The notes under the pieces are model-generated. The model searched no databases. It was not told the DNA's origin and saw nothing but the letters and a program-made list of their open reading frames with translations. The position numbers and the translations under genes are program-made. Shown piece after piece: positions 14,401-29,400 of a stretch of DNA of 64,000 nucleotides (position 1 is its first letter; each line of letters begins with the position of its first letter). This DNA is from Apostichopus japonicus (Eukaryota; Echinodermata; Holothuroidea; Aspidochirotida; Stichopodidae): the NCBI RefSeq assembly GCF_037975245.1, contig NC_092564.1, positions 22,715,984 to 22,779,983 on the forward strand. The letters are read 5' to 3'.

Positions 14401-17400
14401 TAATTATATCATATATATCATGCTACATGCTATACACATGTAATTACGGTGTTGTATAAGCATTGTCAGGTATTACCCTTTATTTTTGGCAATCGTGCCA
14501 GAGCCGTAAGTGGAGACAAGTGAGGGTCGGTATATATAGATGCTACGTTGACATATTGATCATATAAACTTACGTTAAAGTCACAGCGCTCTAATGCTCT
14601 AAGTTGGCGACATCCGAAACATTCGAGACAGCCGTATGGAAAAGTATCACTCTTTTACATATTAATGATAGATAAGCCCCAAAATAATAATAATAAGAAA
14701 AAGAAATCACAAAAGCATATATACATCTGATGTACAGGTTGAGAGAATGATATTTGAAACTGTCCATACGTCCCCAAATTTATCAAAAGTTGTTTTGTCA
14801 CAAATTCACTGTAACTGCGTCAAATTATTTCTTCCGCCTCTATCACTTCTATGGAAGTATTATTTAAATACCTAGCTATACGTTCGGCAAATATGAATCT
14901 GTGTAGTATCTGTATTAGATATATGGTCAACCTAGAATAGACGTATTGACGCAGAGTGAATCCGTGACGTCATCGTTCAATTATATGTTTTTCTAGTAAG
15001 GGGGGGGGGAGAGGGGCATGAGGGGTTTGAGAGGTTGAAATAATTCCTGTTTCAACATGTAATCCATATGAGCAGATGCCTTGGTGTAGTGCTGTTGTAA
15101 ACGTTTCTGGTTATATTTGCAAGAAATATGAAAAGGTCTGCACTATTCTACAATAGCAGTACATGCTTACCTCTGCTGATGTGTCGTTGGCATTTGATAC
15201 TTTTCCTAGACCTTGTGCAACGATATCAAAGTTTTCCGTTTCGATGAAGGAAGACGTAGTCAAATTAACCAAGACCTCAGCTACGTAAAAAGCATTATCA
15301 GTCGTTACATTTAACGTCCGGAGTGTCTGTAAGACAAAAATGACGTACTGACATGAACTTGTAAAGACAAATGAATGGATCCTCAATTTGCCATGATCCT
15401 TATTTTAGGTCTGATCAGTTAACACCCCACACCACCACTCCAAGCTTCCAGCCTCCCCACCATCGGGCCCTGTATTCTCTCCTTCATATGGAACAAATTT
15501 AGCGGTAGCTTCGTATACCTCATTCAGGGTCTGGTATCTAGCCCTGTCATTAGCTGCACCGTCGTCTTGTACCTGAACAATTACAGGGTCGTCCCAAACC
15601 GCCTCTGTGAACGTATCACCGTTACATCTGCAAGTGGCTTGTGATCGGTCTGTGAAAATTTAATGACATGTTCTAATTATTCCTTTATTTGCAAACAATC
15701 ATTATTTTCAAAGAAAAATTGAACAACAATTACACATCATATTTCAATCTTGTCCGTTGACTTTCTACTTTCATTGATAATGCAATAATAAAAATAGTGG
15801 GGTCGCCAATAGGGGGGGGGGGTCCTGGGAAGCAAGTGCCCTCCAAAACAAAAATCGTTCCTCAGGTCCCAGATGCGATTTATAGTGTTAAAAACTTACT
15901 CAAACAAAAAATTTTTTTAGGACGAAATGTATTATGTATGATTTATGTTCTTCAGTAAAACTTCTTTCCACCGACCATCACAATAAACAGTTTTTGTATC
16001 ACTTACACTTTCACCCTAGGCAAGGAATAATAAAGCAAGAAGCAAATTATAATCCCTCAAATGTTAATGAATAGAAATTAAATTCTACACAAAAACATGT
16101 ACATATGTGTGAACTACGTGCTACTTTTGTTCACAATGATGTGATGATTAACAGTAACACAAGATATTCCGCGAGAATCATTGCACAAAATATCAGAAGA
16201 ACATACCAATTATGCAGAAGAATAATCAACTAATGTCTAACTTACCTGATGTCAAAGACATTTGTGATGAATTCGCATTTATACCAAGGAACGTGTTAGG
16301 AAATTCTATTCTGCCGTAATCAGTATCAACGGACCCTTCTTTACAGTAAGCTGCGTAAAGAGATGTTAGATATAACGTTAAATGTCTAATTGCCCGCAAC
16401 TTTTTTTTGGTAGGTGTGTTAAGATTTATACGTTACTTTATCTAAGTCGTGACACTAATAAAAAGTTTGTGGCTCTAATCTGCATGTAAATACTAGCAAA
16501 CTTGATAGAAGGGAAAGGTCGGGCACGATTAACTATTAATTGATACAATGTATGCTATCCCCATTTGGCCCTGCTATCGTTATGATCATTTGATACACTG
16601 TATGCTATCCCCATTGGGCCCTGCTCTAGTTACCATCACTTCATACACTATGCTATTCCCATTGGGCCCTGGTCTAGTTAAAATAATTTGATACACTGTA
16701 TGCTATACCCATTAGGCCCTGCTCTCACTACGATCATTTGATACATTGTATGCTTTCTCCATTTGGGCCCTGTCCTATTTACGATTATTTGATAGATTAT
16801 ACTATCCCATTGCGCCTTGATTCTAGTTAAGATTATTTGAAACACTGTATGCTATACCCATTGGGCCCTGCCCTCGTTACGACTATTTGATACATTGTAT
16901 GGTATCCCGATTGGGCCCTGATCTAGTTAAGATCATTCGATAGTTTTATGCTATCCCCCATTGGGCCCTGCCCTCGTTACGACTACTTGATACACTGTAT
17001 GCTATCCTCATTGGGTCCTGCTCTCGTTACGTTCACTTCATACACAATGCTATCCCCATTGGGCCCTGGTCTAGTTAAATCATTTGATACACTGTATGCT
17101 ATCCTTATTGGGCCCTGCTCTTACTATGATCATTTGATACATTGTTTGCTATCCCCATAAGGACCTGCTCTCGTTACGATCATTTTAAAAACATTGTATG
17201 CTATCTGCATTAGCCTTGCCCTAGTTACGATTATTTGATACATTGTATGGTATCCCGATTGGGCCCTGCTCTAGCTACGATCATTCGATACTAGTATGCT
17301 ATTCCCCAATGGGTCCTGCCCTAGTTGCGATCATTTAATACACTGTATGCTATCCCCTTTGGGCCCTGTTCTTGTTACGTTCACTTCAAACACTGTATGC

Positions 17401-20400
17401 TATCCCCATGCATTAGGCCCTGCTCTCGTCACGATCATTTGATACACTGTATGCTATCCCCAAAGGCCCTGCTCTAGTTACGATCATTTGATAAACTTTA
17501 TGCTATCTCAATTGGACCATGTTCTCGTTACGTTCACTACATAGACTATGCTATCCCCATTGGGCCCTGCTCTCGTTAAGATCATTTTAAAAACATTGTT
17601 TGCTATCTGCATTGGCCTTGCCCTAGTTACGATTATTTGACACTGTTTATGTCATCCCGATTGGGCCCTGCTCTAGTTACGATCATTCGATACTAGTATG
17701 CTATTCCCCCAAGGGCCCTGCCCTAGTTGCGATGATTTAATACACTGTATGCTATCCCATTTGGGCCCTACATACATAATCGTCACGATCATTTGATACA
17801 CTGTCTGTTATCCCCAAAGGCCCTGCTCTAGTTACGAATATTGATACACTTTATGCTATCCCAAGTGGGCCCTGTTCTCGTTACGTTCACTACATATACT
17901 ATGCTATCCCCATTGGGCCCTGCTCTCGTTAATATCATTTATTGCACTGTATACTATTTTTATCAGGGTAAAAGTTCTGATGTTTTAAATATACAGTGTG
18001 GTGTACCTCAAGGTTCTATCCTCCTAGCTTTTCATTGTATATATGAATGATATTGGTAAAATCTCCTCTAAAGCTTCTATTGTGTTGTTTGCCGATGATA
18101 CAAATATTTTCTTTCTGATAACAACTATGAACGTCTGCAACAAACCGTTTGTAATGATTTATGCACTTGCACAGATTGGTTTTCAGCAAGTAAGCTATCC
18201 CTTAATATTGATAAAACAAAGTATATCGTCTTCAATGCTAATAGGGTTATGGCTAACTTTAATATTTATGTAAATGGTAAACCACTGCACAAGGTTGATT
18301 TCTTAAAATTCTTAGGTGTTTTTATAGACTCCAAGCTCACTTGGCGTGAGCACATTAGCCATATTCCCTCTCTTGTCGCAAAAGGCGTAGGCATCTTGTA
18401 AAAACTTAAACACACCCTTCCTAGGAACGTTCTAAGGTTTCTAAGGTCAAACACTAGTACTACCATACTTGACTTATTGTTGTATCATTTGGTTTGGCAC
18501 AAGTAATCTTTTGTTAAATAAGCTAACTATTTTACAGAAAAGAGCGATCAGACATATTACTTTCTCTCACTTAAGGGATCACACAAACGTGTTATTTAAG
18601 TCTCTGAATTTACTGAAGCTTACTGATCTGGTCAGTCTCAATGTCCTCCTTTTTTTTATCGTTCACTACACGAAATGCTACCAGATACTCTGAATGCCTT
18701 CTTTACACAAAACTCAAACATCCACGCTCACAATACTAGGCAAGCTGATTACCTGCACCCAAGACAATGTCACAACAATTTCTCTAAAAATAGCTTACAT
18801 CATAAGGCCATCGCACTTTGGAATCCCCTACCATTCACTTTAAAGGCGATGCCTTCTTTAGTTTCTTTTAGAAAAAGCTTACAAAAGCACTTCATCAACA
18901 TGTACTAGAACTGCGACTGAAACTGGGGGGGGGGGGGTGAGGGAAGGGAGAGGAAAGGGTGGTTCTGTTTTGTATTGTAGTTTTTTTGGTTCTCTTTTCT
19001 ATCTGTAAAGTTATGTATTTTTTCAGGGAGTGTCACTACCCGACAAGCCCTATAGGGTTTTTTAGTACACTTCCTTGCACAAGTTTTGTTTATTATATCC
19101 TTCTATGTCATATGCCATGCTTATGTTGTTATACAACAAAAATTAAAAAAATTAAATGAAAACAATTCAACTATCCCCATTGGGCCCTGCTCTCGCTACG
19201 ATTATTTGATACACTGTATGCTGTCCCTATTGGACCCTGCTCTAGTTACGATCAGTTGATACAGTATGCTATCCGCATTAGGCTTTGCTCTCGTTATGAT
19301 CATTTGATACACTGTGTGCTATCCCCATTGGGCCCAGCTGCTCTCGTTATGATAATTTGATGCAATGTATGCTACAGTTTGCTACACACACAAAACACAG
19401 GTAAGAGTGGTATCCTTCGCTCTATATACATAACAATTGGATAAAATCATTGTCATCACTCGCCTCATCCCTTACTTCTTTCTTCCCGACACACGTATTG
19501 CATGACAACTCATGCATTCAAAGTTCCAAACTTAGTAGGCCAACTTACGCGGGCAAGAAGAATGTCAACCAAATTTTAAGTTTAAGTAGACAGTCGAGCT
19601 GAAGCTATCAATCATTTGGTAGACTCACAGTTTATTGTAATATTCCAGTCCTCCCATTTGTCTAGAATCTGAGTCAAGTTGTGTACAACGTTATAGTCAA
19701 CTTCGTCTGTACTTCGTTTCTTGTAGATGAAGCTCTTTGATGAGTCAGCTGCTTGCGTCACGTGATAACCTTCGTTTACCAACTACAAAATGAAATGTGG
19801 AGGGTTAAAATTGTTAACCTAGTTGCTGAAGTGATCCAATGTAGTCCAATTATGACCTCTCTCAACATATTCTAGATCCCAATATCTGATTATAAAACCA
19901 CGCCAGATACCATATTTTCACCATGCCATATACCACTATAAAACTATGCTTGAGACCATTATAAAGCCATGCCAGTTCCAGTAGAAACCATGCCAGATAC
20001 CATTATAAAACCATGCAAGATCAAGAGCGTCGGAGCCGGTAGGGCAGGTCCGGCGAACGCCGGACCAATATTCACGGCGCAAAAAGAAAGACAGTAGGAC
20101 TAAGAAAAAAATGGCAAAAAATAAAGAACCAAAATGAAACATACTTAAAAAATGTGTTTCAGGAGATTAATCGGGTACAAACACAAACAAGGGAGAACAC
20201 ACAAGCTCGGGAAGTGCCATTTCTTTCCATCTGGGAGGCATTTTTTCAAAATTTTCGCCATTACGCTACGCGCCAACCATGGTGGCGCGTAGCGTAGTTT
20301 GACCTACCAAACGTCCCCCCGATAATTATGATAGATGGTCACACTCTGATCTGCCGTACCAATCAAAAATAGTTCCGACGCCCCTGAAGATACCAGTATA

Positions 20401-23400
20401 TGCTGGATACCTTTATACACCCAGTACTGATTTCAACCCTATATTCCTCCACTCTCCCATTGTATCTTAAACCAGATACTCTCACCAAGTACTTACATCA
20501 TGTTTTTTGAAGATACTCCCTCGTTATGTAAATCAAACACTAAGCTCTCGCGTTATGTAAATCAAACACTAAGCTCTCGATCCATTTCCATTTAGGAGAA
20601 ATTGCAGTAATTTTCGTGGTTATCAAGTTACGTTGTTTCGTTTTGTTTCCACAGTTCAAAAGAATAATAGAATATACGTACCGTGCTATTGATGGTGGGA
20701 TCAATCGGTTGGTTGAATACCGATAGAGTGAATTTCAAGTAATCTTTGAAGAAAATCACAAAACATTTGTTTATATTTCTATCTTCCTTTTTAACCATTG
20801 TACCAATTTTTCAAAATGTTCATGTGAATGTGTGTCACTTGCAGTGGTGAGGTTAACTGGTACAAATACAAGCAGCTGTCAGTTTATACAGTTTGACATA
20901 AAGACTATAACGACAAGGATTTGTATATTCAGTTTCTCTTCATTCATGGTGAATCAATTACTTTATGTGATGTGTTAACTTGGAATATTGGCTTGGAATT
21001 TTAATGTAGTCTAAATGAGCTGATTAAGTTTCACTAGTAATATTTGAATAACAGGCATGCCCTTACAAATGTGTGGTTATTGTGCCTCGAACAAACCTCA
21101 TCGCTACGCCATTCTATATTAAAAGTGCTTGTTGAACTTACCACCACAATCAAACCTCAGCTAAATAAAGCGTTGTAGGGCAAGACGTATGCCCTTACTC
21201 TACCATATGACTATCATTGAATAATAAGATTGAAACTATTTGAAGATATATGTTCTTTGTTAAAAAAGCATACGTAACAATCTGCTTGTAAATATATATT
21301 TTTTTATATCATCAGACAGAAAATCGAACGAGTAGTTCCCTTACCACTAATGACCAAGACCTGAGGCTCACTCTTTACGGTCGTGGTGCCGATTGCTGTA
21401 CACACATAGCTCCCTTGATTAACAAAGCTCACGTTGAAAATAAGTTCTTTTCCACCACTTACAGGTTTGTTAGTCCCCACTCTCGTCCACGATATCGAGT
21501 CAGCGTTCTTTGCATCGCACGATAAATCGAACGACTTGCCCAACTTCAGAGGGTAAAATTTCTTCTCCATGAGTTCCTCTTGAATTTTGGGAGGATCTTT
21601 TAACGAGGAATATAATATAATCAGTTAAATTTTCTCTGTTTTTGCTAGATTTAAAACAAACAAATCTTTTCTCTCAACACCACCCAACAGCAAGTGTAAA
21701 CAGCTCATAAGAATGTAGTAATTGGGAGGTTGTTTCGACATTAGAAACTTCATGATTTAGTAAGCATCACCAAACATAATGAAGAATACAATCTTATGTT
21801 TCACAGCAGGATAAATGTTTTCTGGTTCATGTTCAAAACAAGTTTACACAGATTTTCTTTCAAATAAGAAACAGATCACAACTTTACTCTTCACCGATAA
21901 AGTCATACATTAATATAGCTTTTGGTCAGTATGAAATGTAATATACATATGAATTTAAACGTTTTGATTATACTGCTGCCACATTATGGAATAACTTACC
22001 CCAGGACATATGCAATATTAATATAGACTTAACGTAATTCAAGAAATTACTTAAAACACTGTTTTTCAGAGCTGCCAACACAGATTAATGTACTTATTTT
22101 TTACTTGCTGTACATACTTATTTTAGGTGTTATTATTGTATTTTAGTCATAATTTTTCTATTTATTTTTCTATTTATGTTTTAATATTTCTATTTTTCTA
22201 TACAATCTTAACTTTTATATCCTTTTTAACTTTTAACAAATTTTTTATCTTTTGCTGTAAAGCGCTTTAGAGCAATTTTTTAATTGAATAAGGCGCTATA
22301 TAAATCTCGTGTAATAATAATAATAATAATATACACCATTCTCATACTTTGTATCAATTTTTGTGTTTGACAGGGAGCATAGGAAGACATTTTTGGGCGA
22401 TGAAGTAGAACATAACATATGTAGGTAAGATCTGTGCAGATCAGCCACTGAGTTAAGCTTCTTGGCAAACTAACCTTAACTGGTGCTTTAATAATACACG
22501 CATTTTTCCGTAATAGTTTTCAGTAACTTCCTATAAAAATAGGGTTTTACTGTTCTTTATTTCCATTGGAATGTTACTAGCAAAACAAGACTCAATTTAA
22601 CAGCAAGCATTTCAGATAACCTTAATGTAAATTCTTCACAATATGTAAGAAATTCTCTCAAACTAACCTTTAACTGTGATTGTGAAAGAACATTCATCAG
22701 TATTTTGTGACAAATCTTTACAAGAACAAGTCACTGTCGTTACTCCCACTGGAAATTCACTTTGGCTTGTTGCATTACAAGAAGCTTGAATGTCTGTGTC
22801 AATGTTGTCAGAACATGATGCCAAAAAATCAACTCTTGCAGTGTTTCCTTTTTGTAGTCTTACACCATTATCTATATTATGTGGACAACTAGCCGTAGGG
22901 TGAGTCACATCTTCAAGTTATAAAAGAAAATAAGAAAGATTAACTAGCAAATGTACTCAGATGTTATTCCACCGTATATTTAAGTTATGGAAAAGGTTAT
23001 ATCAAATGAAACTGCTCGTTGTCCGACGCTAAATATCTACAAATTGATGGTCACAAAAGCAATAGCATTTCGTCTATAACATGTTGGCAATAAATGCAGT
23101 TGCAGCTGTGAACCACATATAAAAAATCTACTAGTCTTGATGTTTTCTTTTAGGCCTGAAGAATGTCCAAAAATAATTTACACAGGTCTTCACAACTTTT
23201 TAGTCAAAGAAGTACAGCACCATGGGTAAAGGTAACAGCTTTGTTCCTACCAATGAAGTTAATCATTAATATAGCTTTGGTCATTCTGATATTTCATTAA
23301 GGCCCATTCCAATAATTTGCACAAATGTTTGTGTCTGAAAGGGAGCATAAGACGACAAGTTTTGGTCAAGGAAGAAGAACATCATTTGTGTAGGTAACAA

Positions 23401-26400
23401 ATGCAGTCAGTTCAGAAATAGGATCAAACGTTACAATAGCTTTGGTCACTTAAAATTTGATAAGGACCAATAAAGATCAATTTTTGTGTTCAAAAGTGGC
23501 AATAAGAAGAAATTTGTGGTCTAGGAAGTAAAAAGTCACTTGTGTAGGTAAGATCTGTGCAGATCATCCACAGAGTTTAGCTTCTTTCAAAACTAGACAA
23601 ACATATTTCTGGTGTCTTAATTAATACAAGCATTTTTCCGTGGTAGCTTTCAGTATCTTCCCTTCAAATAAACTAGGCTTGTAATGGTCTCCATTTATAA
23701 TGGAATTAAACTATTGAGAAAAAAATCAATATAACAGGAAGCATTCAGGTAGGTTATTTTTATTAATAATTTTTGCAATACTAAGGGTATTCTTCGAACT
23801 AACCTTTAACTGTGACAGTGAAAGAACATTCATCAGTATTTTGAGACAAATCTTCACAAGAACAAGTCACTGTTGTTGCTCCCACTGGAAATTCACTTTG
23901 GCTTGTTGCATTACAAGCAGCTTGAATGCCTGTGTCAATGTTGTCAAAACATGATGGCACAAAATCAACTCTAGCAGTGGTTCCTTCCTGCCGATTTGCA
24001 TCAGTGTTTATATCATTTGGACAGCTAGCCGTAGGGTGAGTCACATCTGCAAATATAAAAGAAAATAAGACAAATAAACTAAAAAATGTATTAAGATGTA
24101 ATTCCTGTGTAGATTTAACTATTGGGAGGTGATAAAAAAATGACACTGCTCATTGTCCAACGCTGAATATTAAACAAATTGATGGTCAGAAAAGCTATAG
24201 TATGTCGTCCAAAAACATGTTGACAATAGGCGCAGTTGCAAGTGTCAGCCAAATTTCACAAAATATGCCGGAAATGATGTTCTAAGCTGGAAGAATGTTC
24301 AAAATTGGTTTACACCGGTGTTTAAAACTTTTCAATCAAGGAAGTAAAACACCATTGGTGTAGGTAACAACTGCTGTTAGTTCAGAAGATCAAACGTTAC
24401 AATAGCCTTGGTCACTTGAAAATTGATAAAGGCCAGCAGAGATCAAGTTTTGTGTTTGAAAGGGGGTATAAGAAGAGATTTTTGGTCAAAGAAGTAGAAC
24501 ATCACATGTGTAAGTAAGATCTGTGCAGATCAGCCACGGAGTTAAGCTTCTTGCGAAACTAGCCTTATCTTGTGCTTAATTGATACAAGCATTTGTCCGT
24601 GATAGGTTTCCGTAACTTCTCATCAATTGAAGTAGGCTTTCAATGTTCTTTATTTATAATGGAAATAGACTTACGAGAAAAGATTCAATTATAAAGGAAG
24701 CATTCAGATGACCTTGTTTTTAAACCTTTTAGCAATATGTAAGAAATTCACTCAAACTAACCTTTAACTGTGACGGTGAAAGAACATTCATCAGTATTTT
24801 GAGAAAAATCTCTACATGAACAAATCACTGTTGTTACTCCCACTGGAAATTCACTTTGGTTTGTTGCATTACAAGCAGCTTCAATGCCTGTGTCAATGTT
24901 GTCAGAACATGATGGCACAAAATCAACTCTAGCAATGGTTCCTTCTTGCCGATTTGCATCAGTGTTTATATCATTTGGACAGCTAGCCGTGGGGTTAGTC
25001 ACATCTGCAAATATAAAAGAAAATAAGATAAATTAACTACAAAGTGTATTCAGATGTAATTCTTTTGAAGAATTAACCATCGGGAGGTGATAAGAAATGA
25101 CACTGCTCATTGTCCAACGCTTAATATTCAACAAATTGATGGTCAGAAAAGCTATAGTATGTCGCCCAAAACATGTTGACAAAGGCGCAGTTGGAAGTGT
25201 CAGCCATATATCACATCTTATGCCAGTAATGATGTTGTAAGCTAGAAGAATGTTCAAAATTGGTTTACACCGTTGTTTAAAACTTTTTAATCAAGGAAGT
25301 AACTATTGGTGTAGGTAACAACTGCTGTTAGTTCAGAAGATCAAACGTTACAATAGCTTTGGTCACTTGAAATTTGATAAAGGCAAGCAGAGATCAATTT
25401 TTGTGTTTGAAAAGGGGAATAAGAAGAATTTTTGGTCAAAGAAGTAGAATATCACATGTTTTTAGTAAGATCTGTGTAGATCAGCCACGTAGTTAAGCTT
25501 GTTGCAAAACTAGCCTTATCTTGTGGTTAATTGATACAATCATTTGTCCGTGATAGGTTTCCGTAACTTCTTATCAATTGAAGTAGGCTTTCAATGTTCT
25601 TTATTTATAATGGTAAAAAACTTTCCAGAAAAGATTCAATTATAAAGGAAGCATTAAGATAACCCCTTTTTTAAAACCTTTTAGCAATATGTAAGAAATT
25701 CACTCAAACTAACCTTTGACTGTAACGGTGAAAGAACATTCATCAGTATTTTGAGAAAAATCTCTACATGAACAATTCACTGTTGTTACTCCCACAGAAA
25801 ATTCAGTTTGGTTTGTTGCATTACAAGCAGCTTCAATGCCTGTGTCAATGTTGTCAGAACATGCTGGCACAAAATCAACTCTAGCAATGGTTCCTTCTTG
25901 CATATTTGCATCAGTGTCTATATCATCTGGACAGCTAGCCGTAGGGTGAGTCACGTCTGCAAATATAAAACAAAATAACCCAAATTAACTAGAAAATCTA
26001 TTTAGATGTAATTCTTTTGTAGATTTTACTATTGGGAGGTGATAAGAAATGACACTGCTCATTGTCCAACGCTGAATATTCAACAAATTTAAGGTCAGAA
26101 AAGCTATAGTATGTGTCGTCCAAAACATGTTGACAATAGGCGCAGTTGCAGGTGTCAGCCATATATCACAAAATATGCCAGTAATGATGTTCTAAGCTGG
26201 AAGAATGTTCAAAATTGGTTTACACCGGTGTTTACATCTTTTCAATCAAGGAAGTAAAACACCATTGGTGTAGGTAACAACTGCTGTTAGTTCAGAAGAA
26301 CAAACGTTACGATAGGTTTGGTCACTTGAAATTTGATAAAAGCCAGCAGAGATCAATTTTCGTGTTTGAAATGGGGAATAAGAAGAGATTTTTGGTCAAA

Positions 26401-29400
26401 GAAGTAGAATATCACATGTGTAAGTAAGATCTGTGCAGATCAGCCACGGAGATAAGCTTCTTGCAAAAGTAGCCTTATCTTGTGCTTAATTGATACAAGC
26501 ATTTGTCCGTGATAGGTTTCGGTAACTTCTTATCAATTGAAGTAGGCTTTCAATGTTCTTTATTTATAATGGTAAAAAACCTTCCAGAAAAGATTCAATT
26601 ATAAAGGAAGCATTCAGATGACCTTGTTTTTAAACCTTTTAGCAATATGTAAGAAATTCACTCAAACTAACCTTTGACTGTAACGGTGAAAGAACATTCA
26701 TCAGTATTTTGAGAAAAATCTCTACATGAACAATTCACTGTTGTTACTCCCACTGAAAATTCAGTTTGGTTTGTTGCATTACAAGCAGCTTCAATGCCTG
26801 TGTCAATGTTATCAGAACATAATGTAAAAAAATCAACTCTAGCAGTGGTTCCTCTGTGCAGATTTGCAGCACTGTTTATATCATTTGGACAGCTAGCCGT
26901 AGGGTGAGTCACATCTGCAAATATAAAACAAAATAACCCAAATTAACTAAAAAATCTATTTAGATGTATTTCTTTTGAAGAATTAACCATCGATAGGTGA
27001 TAAGAAATGACACTGCTCATTGTGCAACGCTTAATATTCAACAAATTGATGGTCAGAAAAGCTATAGTATGTCGTTCAAAACATGTTGACAATAGGCGCA
27101 GTTGCAAGTGTCAGCCACATATCACAAAATATGCCAGTAATGATAATCTAAGCTGGAAGAATGTTCAAAATTGGTTTACACCGGTGTTTACAACTTTTCA
27201 ATCAAGGAAGTAAAACACCATTGGTGTAGGTAACAACTGCTGTTAGTTCAGAAGATCAAACGTTACAATGGCTTTGTTCACTTGAAATTTGATAAAAGCC
27301 AGCAGAGATCAAATTTTTGTGTTTGTAAGGGCATAAGAAGAGATTTTTTTTTGTCAACGAAGTAGAACATTACATGTGTAGTAAGATCTGTGCAGATCAG
27401 CCACGGAGTTAAGCTTGTTGCCAAACTAGCCTTATCTTGTGCTTAATTGATACAAGCATTTGTCCGAGATAGGTTTCGGTAACTTCCCATCAATTGAACT
27501 AGGCTTTCAACGTTCTTTTTTATTATGGAAAATAAACTTTCGAGAAAAGATTCAATTATAAAGGAAGCATTCAGATAACTTTGTACTAAAACTACTTAGC
27601 AATATGTAAGAAATTCACTCAAACTAACCTTTAACTGTGATGGTGAAAGAACATTCATCAGTATTTTGAGAAAAATCTCTACATGAACAATTCACTGTTG
27701 TTACTCCCACCGAAAATTCAGTTTGGTTTGTTGCATTACAAGCAGCTTCAATGCCAGTGTCACTGTTGTCAGAACATGATGCCACAAAATCAACTCTTGC
27801 AGTGGTTCCTTCTTGCAGATTAGCATCAGTGTTTATATCATTTGGACAGCTAGCCGTAAGATGAGACACATCTTTAAATTATAAAAGCAGACTAAAAAGG
27901 TTAACTAGCAAATGTACTCAGATGTGATAGTACAGTAGATTTAACTATTGGAAGGAGTTCAGAAATAATATTGCTCATTGTCTAACTCTAAATTGTCAGC
28001 AAAATGAGGATCAGAAAAGCTATAGTATGTCATTCAAAAGATGTTACCAATAAATGCAGTTGCAAGTGTCAGCCACACATTAATAAATCTACTAGTAATG
28101 ATGTTTTTACCAAGCCAAAAGAATGTCCAAAACTGGTTAACACTTGTCTTCACATTTTGTTATTCAAGGAAGTAAACCATCATGGGTATAGGTATAGGTA
28201 ACAGCTTTGTTGTTCATCAATAAAGTTATTATCAGTATAGCTTTGGTCAGACTGAAATGTCATAAAGGCCCATTCCAATACTTAGTATCACTTTTGTGAT
28301 TGAAAGGGAGTATAAGAACACATTTTTGGTCAAGGAAGTAGAACATCTCATCTGTAAGTAAGATCTGTACAGATCAGCCATGGAGTCTAGCTTCTTGTTA
28401 AACTAGCCAAACATTTTCTGTTGATTGATACAAGCATTTGTTTGTGATAGTTTTCAGTAAATTCCCATCATGTAAACTAGGCTTTTATTGTTCTTTATTT
28501 ATAATGGAAAATAAACTTTCGAGAAAAGAATCAATTAAAGAGGAAGCATTCAGATAACCTTGTTTTTAAACCTTTTAGCAATATGTAAGAAATTCACTCA
28601 AACTAACCTTTGACTGTGACGGAAAAAGAACATTCATCAGTATTTTGAGAAAAATCTCTACATGAACAATTCACTGTTGTTACTCCCACTGAAAAGTCAG
28701 TTTGGTTTGTTGCATTACAAGCAGCTTCAATGCCTGTGTCAATGTTGTCAGAACATGCTGGCACAAAATCAACTCTAGCAATGGTTTCTCCTTGCAGATT
28801 AGCAACAGTGGTTATATTATCTGGACATCTAGCCGTAGGGTCAGTCACATCTGCAAATATAAAAGAAAATAAGTCAAATTAACTAGAAAATGTGTTTAGA
28901 TTCAATTCTTTTGTAGATTTAACCATTGGGAGGTGATAAGAAATGTCACTGCTCATTGTTCAACGCCTAATATTTAACAAATTGATGGTCAGAAAAACTA
29001 TAGTTTGTCGTCCAAAAGATGTTGCCAATAAATGCAGTTGCAAGTGTCAGCCACATAATGTTAAATCTACAAGTAATGATGTTTTTCCAAGCCAGAAGAA
29101 TGTCTAAAACAGGTTAGCACTTGATCTAACAATTTTTCATTCAAGGAAGTAAAACATCATGGGTATAGGTATAGGTAACAGCTTTGTTGTTCATCAATAA
29201 AGTTAATTATCAATATAGCTTTAGTCAGTCTGAAATGTCATAAAAGCCCATTCCAATACTTAGTATCAATTTTGTGTTTGAAAGGGAGTATAAGAACACA
29301 TTTTTGGTCAAGGAAGTAGAACATCACAGCTGTAGGTAAGATCTGTGCAGATCAGCCATGGAGTCTAGCTTCTTGTTAAACTGGCCAAACATTTTCTGTT

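Noticed and set aside
16948-17160. Open frames within the 50-bp minisatellite
   Set aside because: Periodic repeat translation, broken in adjacent units.
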